A stretch of DNA of 64,000 bases from Hofstenia miamia. Lineage: Eukaryota > Xenacoelomorpha > Acoela. The position numbers and the translations under genes are program-made. Location of the stretch: the NCBI GenBank assembly GCA_004352715.1, contig SCFE01000004.1:3869756-3933755 (forward strand). The letters run 5' to 3'. Of this stretch, positions 1 to 9,372 are shown piece after piece. The notes below the pieces were generated by a model. It did not search any database, was not told where the DNA came from, and worked only from the letters and a program-made list of their open reading frames with translations. Numbering within the stretch: the stretch's first letter is position 1; every line of letters starts with the position of its first letter.

Positions 1-2
1 CA

Positions 3-592
3 AAGAAAGGTAGTGAGGCAAGCAACTTCAGGCCAATAACATGTCTGCCAACAACGTGGAAATTGCTAACTTCGGTGATTTCAAGTAGGCTGGCATGTTA
101 CTTAGAACAGAATAGGTTGATACCCGAGGAGCAGAAGGGATGTAGGACAAAGACGAGAGGATGCAAAGATCAGTTGTTGATAGACCAGGCAGTGGTGGAG
201 AATTGTAGAAGAAGGAAGACAAACTTGGCAATGGCATGGATAGACTACAGGAAGGCATATGACAGCATATCACATAAGTGGGTATTGAAGACGATAGAGG
301 CTAATGGAGTTTTGCAGAAATGGGTTGAGTTTCTAGAGAGAGAGATGGGAAAGTGGCAGACTGAGATAGATGGGCATAGGTTGAGGTTTAGATGGGGCAT
401 ATTCCACAGAGACAACTTAGCACCACTTCTGTTTGTAGTTAGCTTAATACCTATCATAGAAAAGTTATAGGAGTCAAGCATAGGGTATAAGTTGGAGAAG
501 AATGATAGAGCAGTGAGTCACCTATGGTACATGGACGACCTGAAGATGTATGCTAGTTCAAGGAAGATGTTGCAGAAACAAGGGGGGCATTA
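3..592 (+). pseudogene. RT domain (fingers and palm) of R4/Dong-like element
   Basis: Frame 3 reads [18 protein letters not shown], then [20 protein letters not shown], then [18 protein letters not shown]. These are RT motifs 1-3 of site-specific-type non-LTR retrotransposons. After an in-frame TAG at 468-470 the same frame continues to the catalytic box WYMDDLKMYAS near 525-555 and stops near 592. The YMDD aspartates are intact. The [12 protein letters not shown] stretch corresponds to the usual GIFQGDSLSPLLF, so Gln-Gly is altered. The upstream N-terminus lies outside the window. This is a dead copy. Confidence 0.8.
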
Positions 593-1413
593 GTGAAGGC
601 AAGCAGATATTCTGGCTTGGAGCTTGGATTAAGAAAATGTGCAACAGTGACAATGACTAGAGGCAAGTGTATAGATGAATATGGTTTGAGGATGAGCAGT
701 GGCAATAAGATTGAGGAAGTGAAAGAGGGGTACAAGTACTTAGGAGTGATAGAGGGGGACAGAACAGATCATGAGGAAATGAAGATGAGGCTAAGAAAAG
801 AATACAAGATGAGAGTAAGGAAGATATTACAAAAGTCAGCATTAAATGGACAGGATAGTATAAAAGCAATTAATACATGTATGATACCAGTGTTGAGATA
901 TTCAGCAGGAATAGTTAGGTGGAATAAGAGTGAACTAAGGTAGTTAGACAGGGAGACAAGGAAGAGACTATCATCGCAGAGAGAGTATTCAACTTAAATG
1001 GAGATATAGATAGGCTGTACATGGCAAGGCATTAAGGAGGGAAAGGACTGCTGAGTGTAGAGGAAACAGTAGAAGCAGAAGTACTAGGGTTAAAGGAATA
1101 TGTAGAAGAGCAACCTAGAGGGTTACTACTAGAGGTCACTAAGGAGCTAAGGAAGATAAGAACTGAGACTGAAGGAAAGACAGCATACCAGAGAAGGATG
1201 AAATCAGAGAGACAAACAAGGTATAGGCAGAAGACAATGCATGGAGAATACTGGAGGAACACAGAAATGTGTGACAAAGAAGAGAGTAACAAGTGGTTAA
1301 AGAAGTCAGGACTAAAAAGAGAAACAGAAGCACTGATAATGGCAGCACAGGAGCAAGCAATAAGAACAAACTGGGTGAAGAAGCATATATGCAGAAGATT
1401 AGAGGTAAGTGAT
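593..1413 (+). pseudogene. RT thumb and C-terminal region of R4/Dong-like element
   Basis: After a frame change, 593-943 encodes the segment after the catalytic box: GLELGLRKCA, then EGYKYLGVIEGDRTDHEEMK, then AINTCMIPVLRYS. This matches the EFGLDKCA...YKYLGV...AINTLALPVITYS order of this retrotransposon group. Further on, in shifted frames, come DRLYMARH-stop-GGKGLLSVEE (about 1010-1065) and a basic helical region up to the N gap at 1414. At least two frameshifts and two stops show it cannot be translated as one protein. Confidence 0.72.
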
Positions 1414-1700
1414 NNNNNNNNNNNNNNNNNNNNNNNNNNNNNNNNNNNNNNNNNNNNNNNNNNNNNNNNNNNNNNNNNNNNNNNNNNNNNNNNNNNNNNN
1501 NNNNNNNNNNNNNNNNNNNNNNNNNNNNNNNNNNNNNNNNNNNNNNNNNNNNNNNNNNNNNNNNNNNNNNNNNNNNNNNNNNNNNNNNNNNNNNNNNNNN
1601 NNNNNNNNNNNNNNNNNNNNNNNNNNNNNNNNNNNNNNNNNNNNNNNNNNNNNNNNNNNNNNNNNNNNNNNNNNNNNNNNNNNNNNNNNNNNNNNNNNNN
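1414..1700. other. Assembly gap, 287 N
   Basis: Run of N inside the retrotransposon C-terminal domain. Its size is not a round number, so it may be an estimated gap. Confidence 0.98.
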
Positions 1701-2015
1701 AGAAGAATGGTACATTCGAGATTGAGCAGGCAGCATGGGTTAGAAGAAGGAGACAGGTGCTATGAGTACAAGCCACAGGGCGTTATAGAAAATGAGAAGG
1801 TTAATATACTGTGGGACTTCAACATCCAGACAAGCAGGATGACAGAAGCAAGAAGGCCAGACATAGTAGTGGTAGACAAAGAGAAAAGATTGGGAACAGT
1901 GGTAGACATAACAGTACCAAAGGACAGAAACATAGAAAGCAAGGAGAAAGAAGATATACAAGTACATGGAGTTGGCAGAGGAAATAGAAAGACTGTGGAA
2001 GTTAAAGAAGGTTAA
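1701..2015 (+). pseudogene. Restriction-like endonuclease domain of the R4/Dong-like element
   Basis: Downstream of the gap the frame reads YEYKPQGVIENEKVNILWDF, then ARRPDIVVVDKEKRLGTVVD and ITVPKD. The R-P-D followed about 15 residues later by D-I-T-V-P-x-D is the PD-(D/E)XK-like core of the C-terminal endonuclease in R2/R4/Dong/NeSL-type elements, which cuts the target to start target-primed reverse transcription. The reading frame stops at 2013-2015, and recognisable similarity may continue in other frames (VVGALGTV-like sequence near 2030-2055). The upstream CCHC region is lost in the gap. Confidence 0.75.
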
Positions 2016-2230
2016 TTAGTCCCAGTAGTTGTAGGAGCACTAGGAACAGTTAGTAAGAAGCATAAGAGATACTTGGAGGAGTTGGGAGTACCAAAGTGAG
2101 GAGGGGCTGTAGCACAGAAGGCAGCATTGTAAGGAACAGCTAGAGTCCTGAGGAAAGCTCTCAGACTCCCTGGGAACTGGTGAGTTCCCCGAGCTGAGAG
2201 GGATGCAAACATGAAGCTGTGAGAAACAAC

Positions 2231-2236
2231 AATATA

Positions 2237-2267
<31 letters not shown>

Positions 2268-2284
2268 TTACTAATAATAATAAT
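2231..2284 (+). repeat. (AAT)n 3' tail of the retrotransposon
   Basis: About 54 bp of almost pure ATA/AAT triplets directly after the 3' UTR and directly before piggyBac-derived coding sequence. The mirror-image copy is TAT-rich sequence near 7957-7999. Such tails are the usual 3' ends of R4-type elements. Confidence 0.8.
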
Positions 2285-2650
2285 CAGCTTCAACACAGCA
2301 GACCAAATATTGAGGTGTTATTCAACAGTCAGGTACAAGGAGATGGCAATTTTTTGCTAGTATTTTTAAACTTGTGGACATTGTTGCCATAAATTCTTAT
2401 ACAATTTGTAAAGAGAGAGGGATTGTGACCTGCAGCCGAGGAAAATTTTTAATAAGTTTAGGTAAAATGTTGTGAAAACAATCAAACATCAGATAGGGCT
2501 ACACAAGCACCTAAAAATTGTGACATCAACTATCTAAAAAGAAAGTACTGCCAGATCTGTCAAAAGAACAAAACTCGCACCTACTGTTTTTCTTGTAATT
2601 CTTTTGTTTGTGATCCTTGTTCAAGTCAAATTTTTAAAAAATGTAAATAA
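2285..2650 (+). pseudogene. piggyBac-type transposase, C-terminal fragment with zinc finger
   Basis: Directly after the (AAT)n tail the sequence reads TADQILRCYST in one frame. It continues after a frameshift as TRRWQFFASIFKLVDIVAIN, then has a stop, and after another shift gives LKRKYCQICQKNKTRTYCFS and CNSFVCDPC before a stop at 2648-2650. A DQ..RxYSxxR.TRRW block, a DI.AINSY helix and a terminal Cys-rich CxxC...CxxC...CxxC finger are the standard end of piggyBac transposases. The N-terminal and catalytic parts are missing. The retrotransposon appears to have inserted into it. A diverged inverted copy lies at 7595-7946. Confidence 0.75.
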
Positions 2651-3189
2651 TATTCACTTACTATTAAAATTCCCATAAAATGCAATATTTAGCTTGTCAT
2701 ACTTCCCCATTTGTTCTATTTATGTTCAAAATTTTGCAAATAGGTCAATTGACCGATTGGGGTAGTTCATGGTAATTCAAAAAAAATAATGGTTGGTTAG
2801 CAACAGTGGTTACTAAGTTTGAAAGGAAGTCATCTTCTAATTTTTTAGGACGTTACTAAAGCACCTGGCTTATTAGCATCCTTAAATTTTTCATAACAGC
2901 CAAGTAAAATATTTTAATGGGTCAATTGACCCATGTGGTAGTTCTAGGGTTAATTTAGATAGCCTAAATTGAAACATTGATTTACAATTTGATGCCTAAG
3001 TTCTGATAGAGGAGTTTTAAGAAAATTTAAGTTACATAATTCTTTAAATGCTTGATTTAAATGATTTTGTAGCATAATCCATCAAATAAGCTACTGAGAA
3101 CTAAGATCAAAGGATGAAAGAAGAAAGAAGAAGATGATTAAAAATAATTAAGCAACTTAGATGATGAATTGTGCTAACTAAGATTTATA

Positions 3190-4160
3190 AATTAAAGAAA
3201 AAATTGTAAAAGTAAGTGCTTGTTGATAAAAAATTTGGCAAAACATTGAGGGTGAAATCACTTCTCATTATTTTTAGCAAACTAGGCAGATGTGTCTAGT
3301 TAATTTATAAATTTAAATCACAGGTACTAATTTGATTTAGGATATAAATAGGATTAAATCATTGCACAATTGTTGAAGTATATTCTTCAGAAATATTATT
3401 TTGCTCTATTATCTAGTTTGATTAACTATTATAGATGTCAAGCTAAATGGTTTGTGTTGACTAGTGGTCAGGATCCCATGACATGAACAATTCTAGGTTC
3501 TTCACGATGATCATGAAATGCACTTAAGTTTTTGATTACCCGTTTCACTGACTATCGATCGCATTCAAGTATGTATCTGATAATAAATTCGGAAGCAGCT
3601 AGTTAGCCAAACGTAGGTTGTATCTTAACTCTTTTTCTAGATCCAAATTGTTGACTATAAAGTGACCAATAATGAGACCATTTGTTATTCTAATATCTTA
3701 CATGTAGGTTAGGAAGCTGCCATTTATTTACTAAGTGATTAGAATGCCAATAGATTTTCAGTAATGGCAACATATTAAATAAGCAAATTTGTTAATGAAA
3801 CAGCTAGTGTCAAGTCAGGTTGCGTGAAACTTATGCCAGTCTATTTATTGAAATGAAAACACAACAGCACACACTACAAAAAGAGTTTAAGTAGAGTTGT
3901 GTCTGATCATTAGTAAGCACCATCATAGGTTAGGGCACACATAACTAACTTCTTTGAGATGAGTGCTGGAGACACTTTGGAGAACTTGGATTGCTGGACC
4001 TGTTGCTGACAGGGAGAGCAGCGTCAAGTGGATGCCCAACCATCAGGAGTACTGCAAAGCTACTTCACCTAAATAGAGATTGTTAATGTTAATCAAAGTT
4101 ATTAGAGAAACATTAATAAAGTGTGAAGCAGTCAGGAACAGTTAGATCCCTGCCAAAGCA
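3190..4160 (+). repeat. LTR-like repeat, copy 1 (family also near 52.9-53.9 kb)
   Basis: This stretch aligns loosely but collinearly with 52880-53860: shared landmarks are the AAATTTGrCAAAA/GGGTGAAAT block, TGTCAAGCTAAA (3437 and 53110), GTAGGTTAGGAAGCTGC-type sequence, and a terminal ATCCCTrCC. A TATAAATAG box sits about 80-90 bp before TGTCAAGC. It looks like an LTR of a Gypsy-type element, but no paired copy or PBS is clear here. Confidence 0.45.
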
Positions 4161-4489
4161 CGCCAACTCGACAAAAAATTTTAAATTTTTAGCGTTTTTT
4201 GGATCTAGCTAATTTGATCTTTTGTTCTTGGCTTTTAGAACTTTAGATGAAATCTTCCTCTAGTGTTTCTCTTTCGAATGAGCTATAAACTTCCGAAATC
4301 CATGGATTAGAACATTAGTAACAAAATTTCCCATTTTGGTTGGCTAACATGAGGCATATTTTTTCTAATAATGGTCAAATCGTCACTAGCCAATGGCTAT
4401 TAGCCAATCGGATTACAGATAAATTTTAGGCAATGCGATTAACGTTTTAAAGCAACGGAAGCAGACAGACCATAACGGTTGGGCTCACG

Positions 4490-4880
4490 ATCTACTTCCT
4501 CTGGTCAAATAATTTCCTAGGTTTATTAACGCTTCATTAAGTATATTAGCTATATTTTGTATGATTTTATTCATATCCTTTAATGATATGATCTCTGAAG
4601 AATTATTATTATTAAAAAAATTCGGTATAAATTTCCATTTTTGTGTCATGCTTTTGTTTTCAAAAGGTAATTTCAAGGAATTGTGTAAATCTCTTTTGTA
4701 ATTGTTAGATACTTTGTTTCAAATATGTTTATACTTGGCAAAATTTTTGTCATTTTTATTTTTACAATAGTTTATGTACGCATTTTGCTTCAGTTTAATT
4801 TTTTGTTTCATTTGATAACCATTGCTTCCATTTATGTAATTCATTTTGATTCGTATTATTCCTAACTTTTTTGATGGACA
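4490..4880 (-). pseudogene. LINE ORF2 linker fragment (between endonuclease and RT)
   Basis: The minus strand reads QNAYINYCKNKNDKNFAKYK, a stop, then KVSNNYKRDLHNSLKLPFEN, QKWKFIPNFFNN and IANILNEALINLGNYL. The order K/N-rich helix, Y..K..R.LHN, WK.I, IAN.LNE.L.NLG is that of the linker between the APE endonuclease and RT of CR1/Jockey-like LINEs. It stops abruptly at GSRS near 4490, with no RT following, so it is a truncated piece. Confidence 0.55.
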
Positions 4881-4979
4881 TTGCAAATTGAAAAGATAGT
4901 TTAATTTTTTAGTAATGAGTCGAAATTTTTGATCAAGTTTTAAAATTAAAAAATAATTTCCAATCTAATTAGTTTAGAT

Positions 4980-5573
4980 TACAAAACTTTGAAAACATTG
5001 ATATTACTTTCCACAAAAATCACCCTTTGTGAATTTCAAGGAAAGTTTTATTTACTAGTAAATAGTGTTGCAATGGGAAATTGCTTTGGACCAACACTAG
5101 CAAATATTTATATTTCGAAATTTGAACAAAAAATTAATATTACTTCTATGTATAACATCATTAATAATTCCTCAAGGTTTTATGCTCTACTCAGATTTTT
5201 TAGGTAAACAAAAATGAATTTCATCTCGCCAAATAGTTAATTTAGTTAATTACCCTCTTTTTTAATTATTATTTATCGTCTGAACCACAAATCTCCTTCA
5301 ATTGGAGTTTTTTTACTTGTTTTAATAATGATGATACCTTTAAATAAACTTGTGCTATGAAAATCATTTGTAAATATGCTAATTGTTTTGTTTTATTTCT
5401 TACTTGATTCCTTTGTTATCGTGCTATATTTATAGCTTTTCGATATATATATATATATATATATTACCAAAATAATTAGTGCATCTCATTACTATGCTCG
5501 ATATGTTGATGACATACTAGTTATATCAGAATATAATATTAAAGACACACTTCCTTTCTTGAATTCTTTAGAT
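4980..5573 (+). pseudogene. Penelope-like element reverse transcriptase fragment, possible intron
   Basis: 4989-5176 encodes CEFQGKFYLLVNSVAMGNCF followed by GPTLANIYISKFEQK. This is the GKFY.Q..GVAMGSPLSP.LANIYM..FE signature of Penelope-like RTs, with some substitutions. The catalytic box ARYVDDILVISEYN is found near 5500-5535, followed by LPFLNSLD before the N gap. Between them lie 303 bp starting CAAG/GTTTTA and ending AATTAG, and removing 5177-5479 joins the two parts in frame. Introns are known in some Penelope-like elements. The alternative is an AT-rich insertion. The continuation is lost in the gap. Confidence 0.7.
5443..5464. repeat. (AT)n microsatellite
   Basis: About 22 bp of pure AT dinucleotide, inside the presumed Penelope-like intron. 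Confidence 0.9.
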
Positions 5574-6573
5574 NNNNNNNNNNNNNNNNNNNNNNNNNNN
5601 NNNNNNNNNNNNNNNNNNNNNNNNNNNNNNNNNNNNNNNNNNNNNNNNNNNNNNNNNNNNNNNNNNNNNNNNNNNNNNNNNNNNNNNNNNNNNNNNNNNN
5701 NNNNNNNNNNNNNNNNNNNNNNNNNNNNNNNNNNNNNNNNNNNNNNNNNNNNNNNNNNNNNNNNNNNNNNNNNNNNNNNNNNNNNNNNNNNNNNNNNNNN
5801 NNNNNNNNNNNNNNNNNNNNNNNNNNNNNNNNNNNNNNNNNNNNNNNNNNNNNNNNNNNNNNNNNNNNNNNNNNNNNNNNNNNNNNNNNNNNNNNNNNNN
5901 NNNNNNNNNNNNNNNNNNNNNNNNNNNNNNNNNNNNNNNNNNNNNNNNNNNNNNNNNNNNNNNNNNNNNNNNNNNNNNNNNNNNNNNNNNNNNNNNNNNN
6001 NNNNNNNNNNNNNNNNNNNNNNNNNNNNNNNNNNNNNNNNNNNNNNNNNNNNNNNNNNNNNNNNNNNNNNNNNNNNNNNNNNNNNNNNNNNNNNNNNNNN
6101 NNNNNNNNNNNNNNNNNNNNNNNNNNNNNNNNNNNNNNNNNNNNNNNNNNNNNNNNNNNNNNNNNNNNNNNNNNNNNNNNNNNNNNNNNNNNNNNNNNNN
6201 NNNNNNNNNNNNNNNNNNNNNNNNNNNNNNNNNNNNNNNNNNNNNNNNNNNNNNNNNNNNNNNNNNNNNNNNNNNNNNNNNNNNNNNNNNNNNNNNNNNN
6301 NNNNNNNNNNNNNNNNNNNNNNNNNNNNNNNNNNNNNNNNNNNNNNNNNNNNNNNNNNNNNNNNNNNNNNNNNNNNNNNNNNNNNNNNNNNNNNNNNNNN
6401 NNNNNNNNNNNNNNNNNNNNNNNNNNNNNNNNNNNNNNNNNNNNNNNNNNNNNNNNNNNNNNNNNNNNNNNNNNNNNNNNNNNNNNNNNNNNNNNNNNNN
6501 NNNNNNNNNNNNNNNNNNNNNNNNNNNNNNNNNNNNNNNNNNNNNNNNNNNNNNNNNNNNNNNNNNNNNNNNN
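5574..6573. other. Assembly gap, exactly 1000 N
   Basis: A 1000-N run joins the Penelope-like fragment to contig 6574-8094. The round length suggests a scaffolding join of unknown size. Confidence 0.99.
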
Positions 6574-6575
6574 GT

Positions 6576-8094
6576 CATTGGCTAGTGACGATTTGACCAT
6601 TATTAGAAAAAATATGCCTCAAGGTAGACAGGCAAAATGGGAAATTTGTTACTAATGTTCTAATCCATGGATTTCGGAAGTTTATAGCTCATTCGAAAGA
6701 GAAACACTAGAGGAAGATTTCATCTAAGGTCTAAAAGCCAAGAACCCAAGATCAAATTAGCTAGATCCAAAAAACGCTAAAAATTTAAAATTTTTTGTCG
6801 AGTTGGCGTGCTTTGGCAGGGATCTAACTGTTCCTGACTGCTTCACACTTTATTAATGTTTCTCTAATAACTTTGATTAACATTAACAATCTCTATTTAG
6901 GTGAAGTAGCTTTGCAGTACTCCTGATGGTTGGGCATCCACTTGACGCTGCTCTCCCTGTCAGCAACAGATCCAGCAATCCAAGTTCTCCAAAGTGTCTC
7001 CAGCACTCATCTCAAAGAAGTTAGTTATGTGTGCCCTAACCTATGATGGTGCTTACTAATGATCAGACACAACTCTACTTAAACTCTTTTTGTAGTGTGT
7101 GTTGTTGTGTTTTCATTTCAATAAATAGACTGGCATAAGTTTCACACAACCTGACTTGACACTAGCTGTTTCATTAACAAATTAGCTTATTTAATATGTT
7201 GCCATTACTGAAAATCTATTGGCATTCTAATCACTTAGTAAATAAATTGCAGCTTCCTAACCTACATGTAAGATATTAGAATAACAAATGGTCTCATTAT
7301 TGGTCACTTTATAGTCAACAATTTGGATCTAGAAAAAGAGTTAAGATACAACCTACGTTTGGCTAACTAGCCGCTTCCGAATTTACTATCAGATACATAC
7401 TTGAATGTGATCGATAGTCAGCGAAACGGGTAATCAAAAACTCTTAGTTGTACACCTAACTTAAGTGCATTTCATGATCAGCGTGAAGAACCTAGAATTG
7501 TTCATGTCATGAGATCCTGACCACTAGTTAACACAAACCATTTAGCTTGACATCTATAATAGTTAATCAAACTAGATAATAGAGCAAAATAATATTTACA
7601 TTTTTTAAAAATTTGACTTGAACAAGGATCACAAACAAAAGAATCAAAAGAAAAACAGTAGGTGCGAGTTTTGTTCTTTTGACAGATCTGGCAGTACTTT
7701 CTTTTTAGATAGTTGATGTCACAATTTTTAGGTGCTTGTGTAGCCCTATCTGATGTTTGATTGCTTTCACAACATTTTACCTAAACTTATTAAAAATTTT
7801 CCTCTGCTCCAGGTCACATCCCTCTCTCTTTACAAATTGTATAAGAATTTATGGCAACAATATCCACAAGTTTAAAAATACTAGCAAAAATTGCCATCTC
7901 CTTGTACCTGACTGTTGAATAACACCTCAATATTTTGTCTGCTGTGTTAAAGCTGATTATTATTATTAGTAATATTATTATTATTATTATTATTTATATT
8001 GTTGCTTCTCACAGCTTCATGTTTGCATCCCTCTCAGCTCAGGGAACTCACCAGTTCCCAAGGAGTCTGAGAGCTTTCCTCAGGACTTTAGCTG
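6576..8094. repeat. Right arm of the large inverted repeat (isolated contig)
   Basis: Reverse complement of most of 2137-4395, with scattered substitutions. It lacks the equivalent of 2649-3394, and an AAAT tetranucleotide lies at both edges of the missing segment. Because the related repeat at 52.9 kb aligns across that junction, the missing block is better read as a deletion in this arm than an insertion in the other. Confidence 0.85.
7595..7946 (-). pseudogene. piggyBac transposase C-terminal fragment, inverted copy
   Basis: Minus-strand counterpart of 2285-2650, with the same TRRWQ-like block and Cys-rich finger. Because of the adjacent deletion the finger runs past the stop codon used by the other copy. 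Confidence 0.65.
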
Positions 8095-9094
8095 NNNNNN
8101 NNNNNNNNNNNNNNNNNNNNNNNNNNNNNNNNNNNNNNNNNNNNNNNNNNNNNNNNNNNNNNNNNNNNNNNNNNNNNNNNNNNNNNNNNNNNNNNNNNNN
8201 NNNNNNNNNNNNNNNNNNNNNNNNNNNNNNNNNNNNNNNNNNNNNNNNNNNNNNNNNNNNNNNNNNNNNNNNNNNNNNNNNNNNNNNNNNNNNNNNNNNN
8301 NNNNNNNNNNNNNNNNNNNNNNNNNNNNNNNNNNNNNNNNNNNNNNNNNNNNNNNNNNNNNNNNNNNNNNNNNNNNNNNNNNNNNNNNNNNNNNNNNNNN
8401 NNNNNNNNNNNNNNNNNNNNNNNNNNNNNNNNNNNNNNNNNNNNNNNNNNNNNNNNNNNNNNNNNNNNNNNNNNNNNNNNNNNNNNNNNNNNNNNNNNNN
8501 NNNNNNNNNNNNNNNNNNNNNNNNNNNNNNNNNNNNNNNNNNNNNNNNNNNNNNNNNNNNNNNNNNNNNNNNNNNNNNNNNNNNNNNNNNNNNNNNNNNN
8601 NNNNNNNNNNNNNNNNNNNNNNNNNNNNNNNNNNNNNNNNNNNNNNNNNNNNNNNNNNNNNNNNNNNNNNNNNNNNNNNNNNNNNNNNNNNNNNNNNNNN
8701 NNNNNNNNNNNNNNNNNNNNNNNNNNNNNNNNNNNNNNNNNNNNNNNNNNNNNNNNNNNNNNNNNNNNNNNNNNNNNNNNNNNNNNNNNNNNNNNNNNNN
8801 NNNNNNNNNNNNNNNNNNNNNNNNNNNNNNNNNNNNNNNNNNNNNNNNNNNNNNNNNNNNNNNNNNNNNNNNNNNNNNNNNNNNNNNNNNNNNNNNNNNN
8901 NNNNNNNNNNNNNNNNNNNNNNNNNNNNNNNNNNNNNNNNNNNNNNNNNNNNNNNNNNNNNNNNNNNNNNNNNNNNNNNNNNNNNNNNNNNNNNNNNNNN
9001 NNNNNNNNNNNNNNNNNNNNNNNNNNNNNNNNNNNNNNNNNNNNNNNNNNNNNNNNNNNNNNNNNNNNNNNNNNNNNNNNNNNNNNNNNNNNNN
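8095..9094. other. Assembly gap, exactly 1000 N
   Basis: Joins the inverted-repeat contig to a contig bearing a second copy of PP2C exon 3. Confidence 0.99.
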
Positions 9095-9146
9095 AAAGTT
9101 CAATAATTAAACGCCATTGATAACTAATTAGTATTAAATGTCATAC

Positions 9147-9372
9147 CAACGACTATCTGCTCTTCTGGATTGCGTGAATAATTTCGCTTGAACACAAAAT
9201 CACCAAGAGCACGTGATAAGGCAAGATTTCCATTGACCCTGTTGAATTCGACGAAACCACCGGCCCGAGTGATTCTGGATTGTTCTTTCGCATCAGTGGG
9301 TTTATGGTCGAAAGACAGCGGTACTGCTCTACCACGCACACTACATACTGCACGTGAATCTCCGACATTGGC
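9147..9372 (-). CDS. PP2C phosphatase exon 3, second copy (alternative contig)
   Basis: A 226-bp exon nearly identical to 18880-19105, with the same acceptor (AG/GCCAATGTCGG) and donor (G/GTATGA). It encodes ANVGDSRAV, then LSFDHKPTD, then [20 protein letters not shown]. One visible difference from the main copy is Arg instead of Ser (GRAVP against GSAVP). It lies on a 1960-bp contig with 1000 N on each side whose sequence is collinear with 18829-20570, so it is best read as the other allele or a recent duplicate, not a separate gene. Confidence 0.85.

Larger units (their letters stand above)
1..2284 (+). mobile_element. R4/Dong-like non-LTR retrotransposon, 3' portion, decayed
   Basis: The window opens inside the reverse transcriptase of a non-LTR retrotransposon and runs through the C-terminal endonuclease, a 3' UTR and an (AAT)n tail. 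RT motifs, the zinc/thumb region and a C-terminal RPD...DITVP endonuclease-like motif appear in the expected order, split over several frames with stops. A C-terminal restriction-like endonuclease is typical of the R2/R4/Dong/NeSL group, and R4-clade elements such as Dong are associated with TAA-type repeats, which fits the tail. An N gap (1414-1700) removes part of the C-terminus. The 3' end abuts a piggyBac fragment, so the element probably inserted there. The clade assignment rests on motif order and was not tested with a tree. Confidence 0.75.
2137..4395. repeat. Left arm of a large inverted repeat
   Basis: 2137-4395 is matched on the opposite strand by 6576-8094. Near-identical stretches include the retrotransposon 3' UTR, the piggyBac finger, and the segment around 4140-4260. 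The left arm has about 746 bp (2649-3394) that the right arm lacks. The right arm is an isolated contig between two 1000-N gaps, so the palindrome may be an alternative allele or a second genomic copy placed here by scaffolding. Confidence 0.85.

Noticed and set aside
28-481. Minus-strand ORFs of 81 and 78 codons at the window start
   Set aside because: They are antisense to the in-frame RT motifs on the plus strand and have low-complexity Ser/Leu-rich translations.
1399-1776. Long ORFs crossing N runs here and at 5.5-6.6, 8.0-9.1, 11.0-12.1 and 13.8-15.0 kb
   Set aside because: They consist almost wholly of X residues produced by N and have no coding support.
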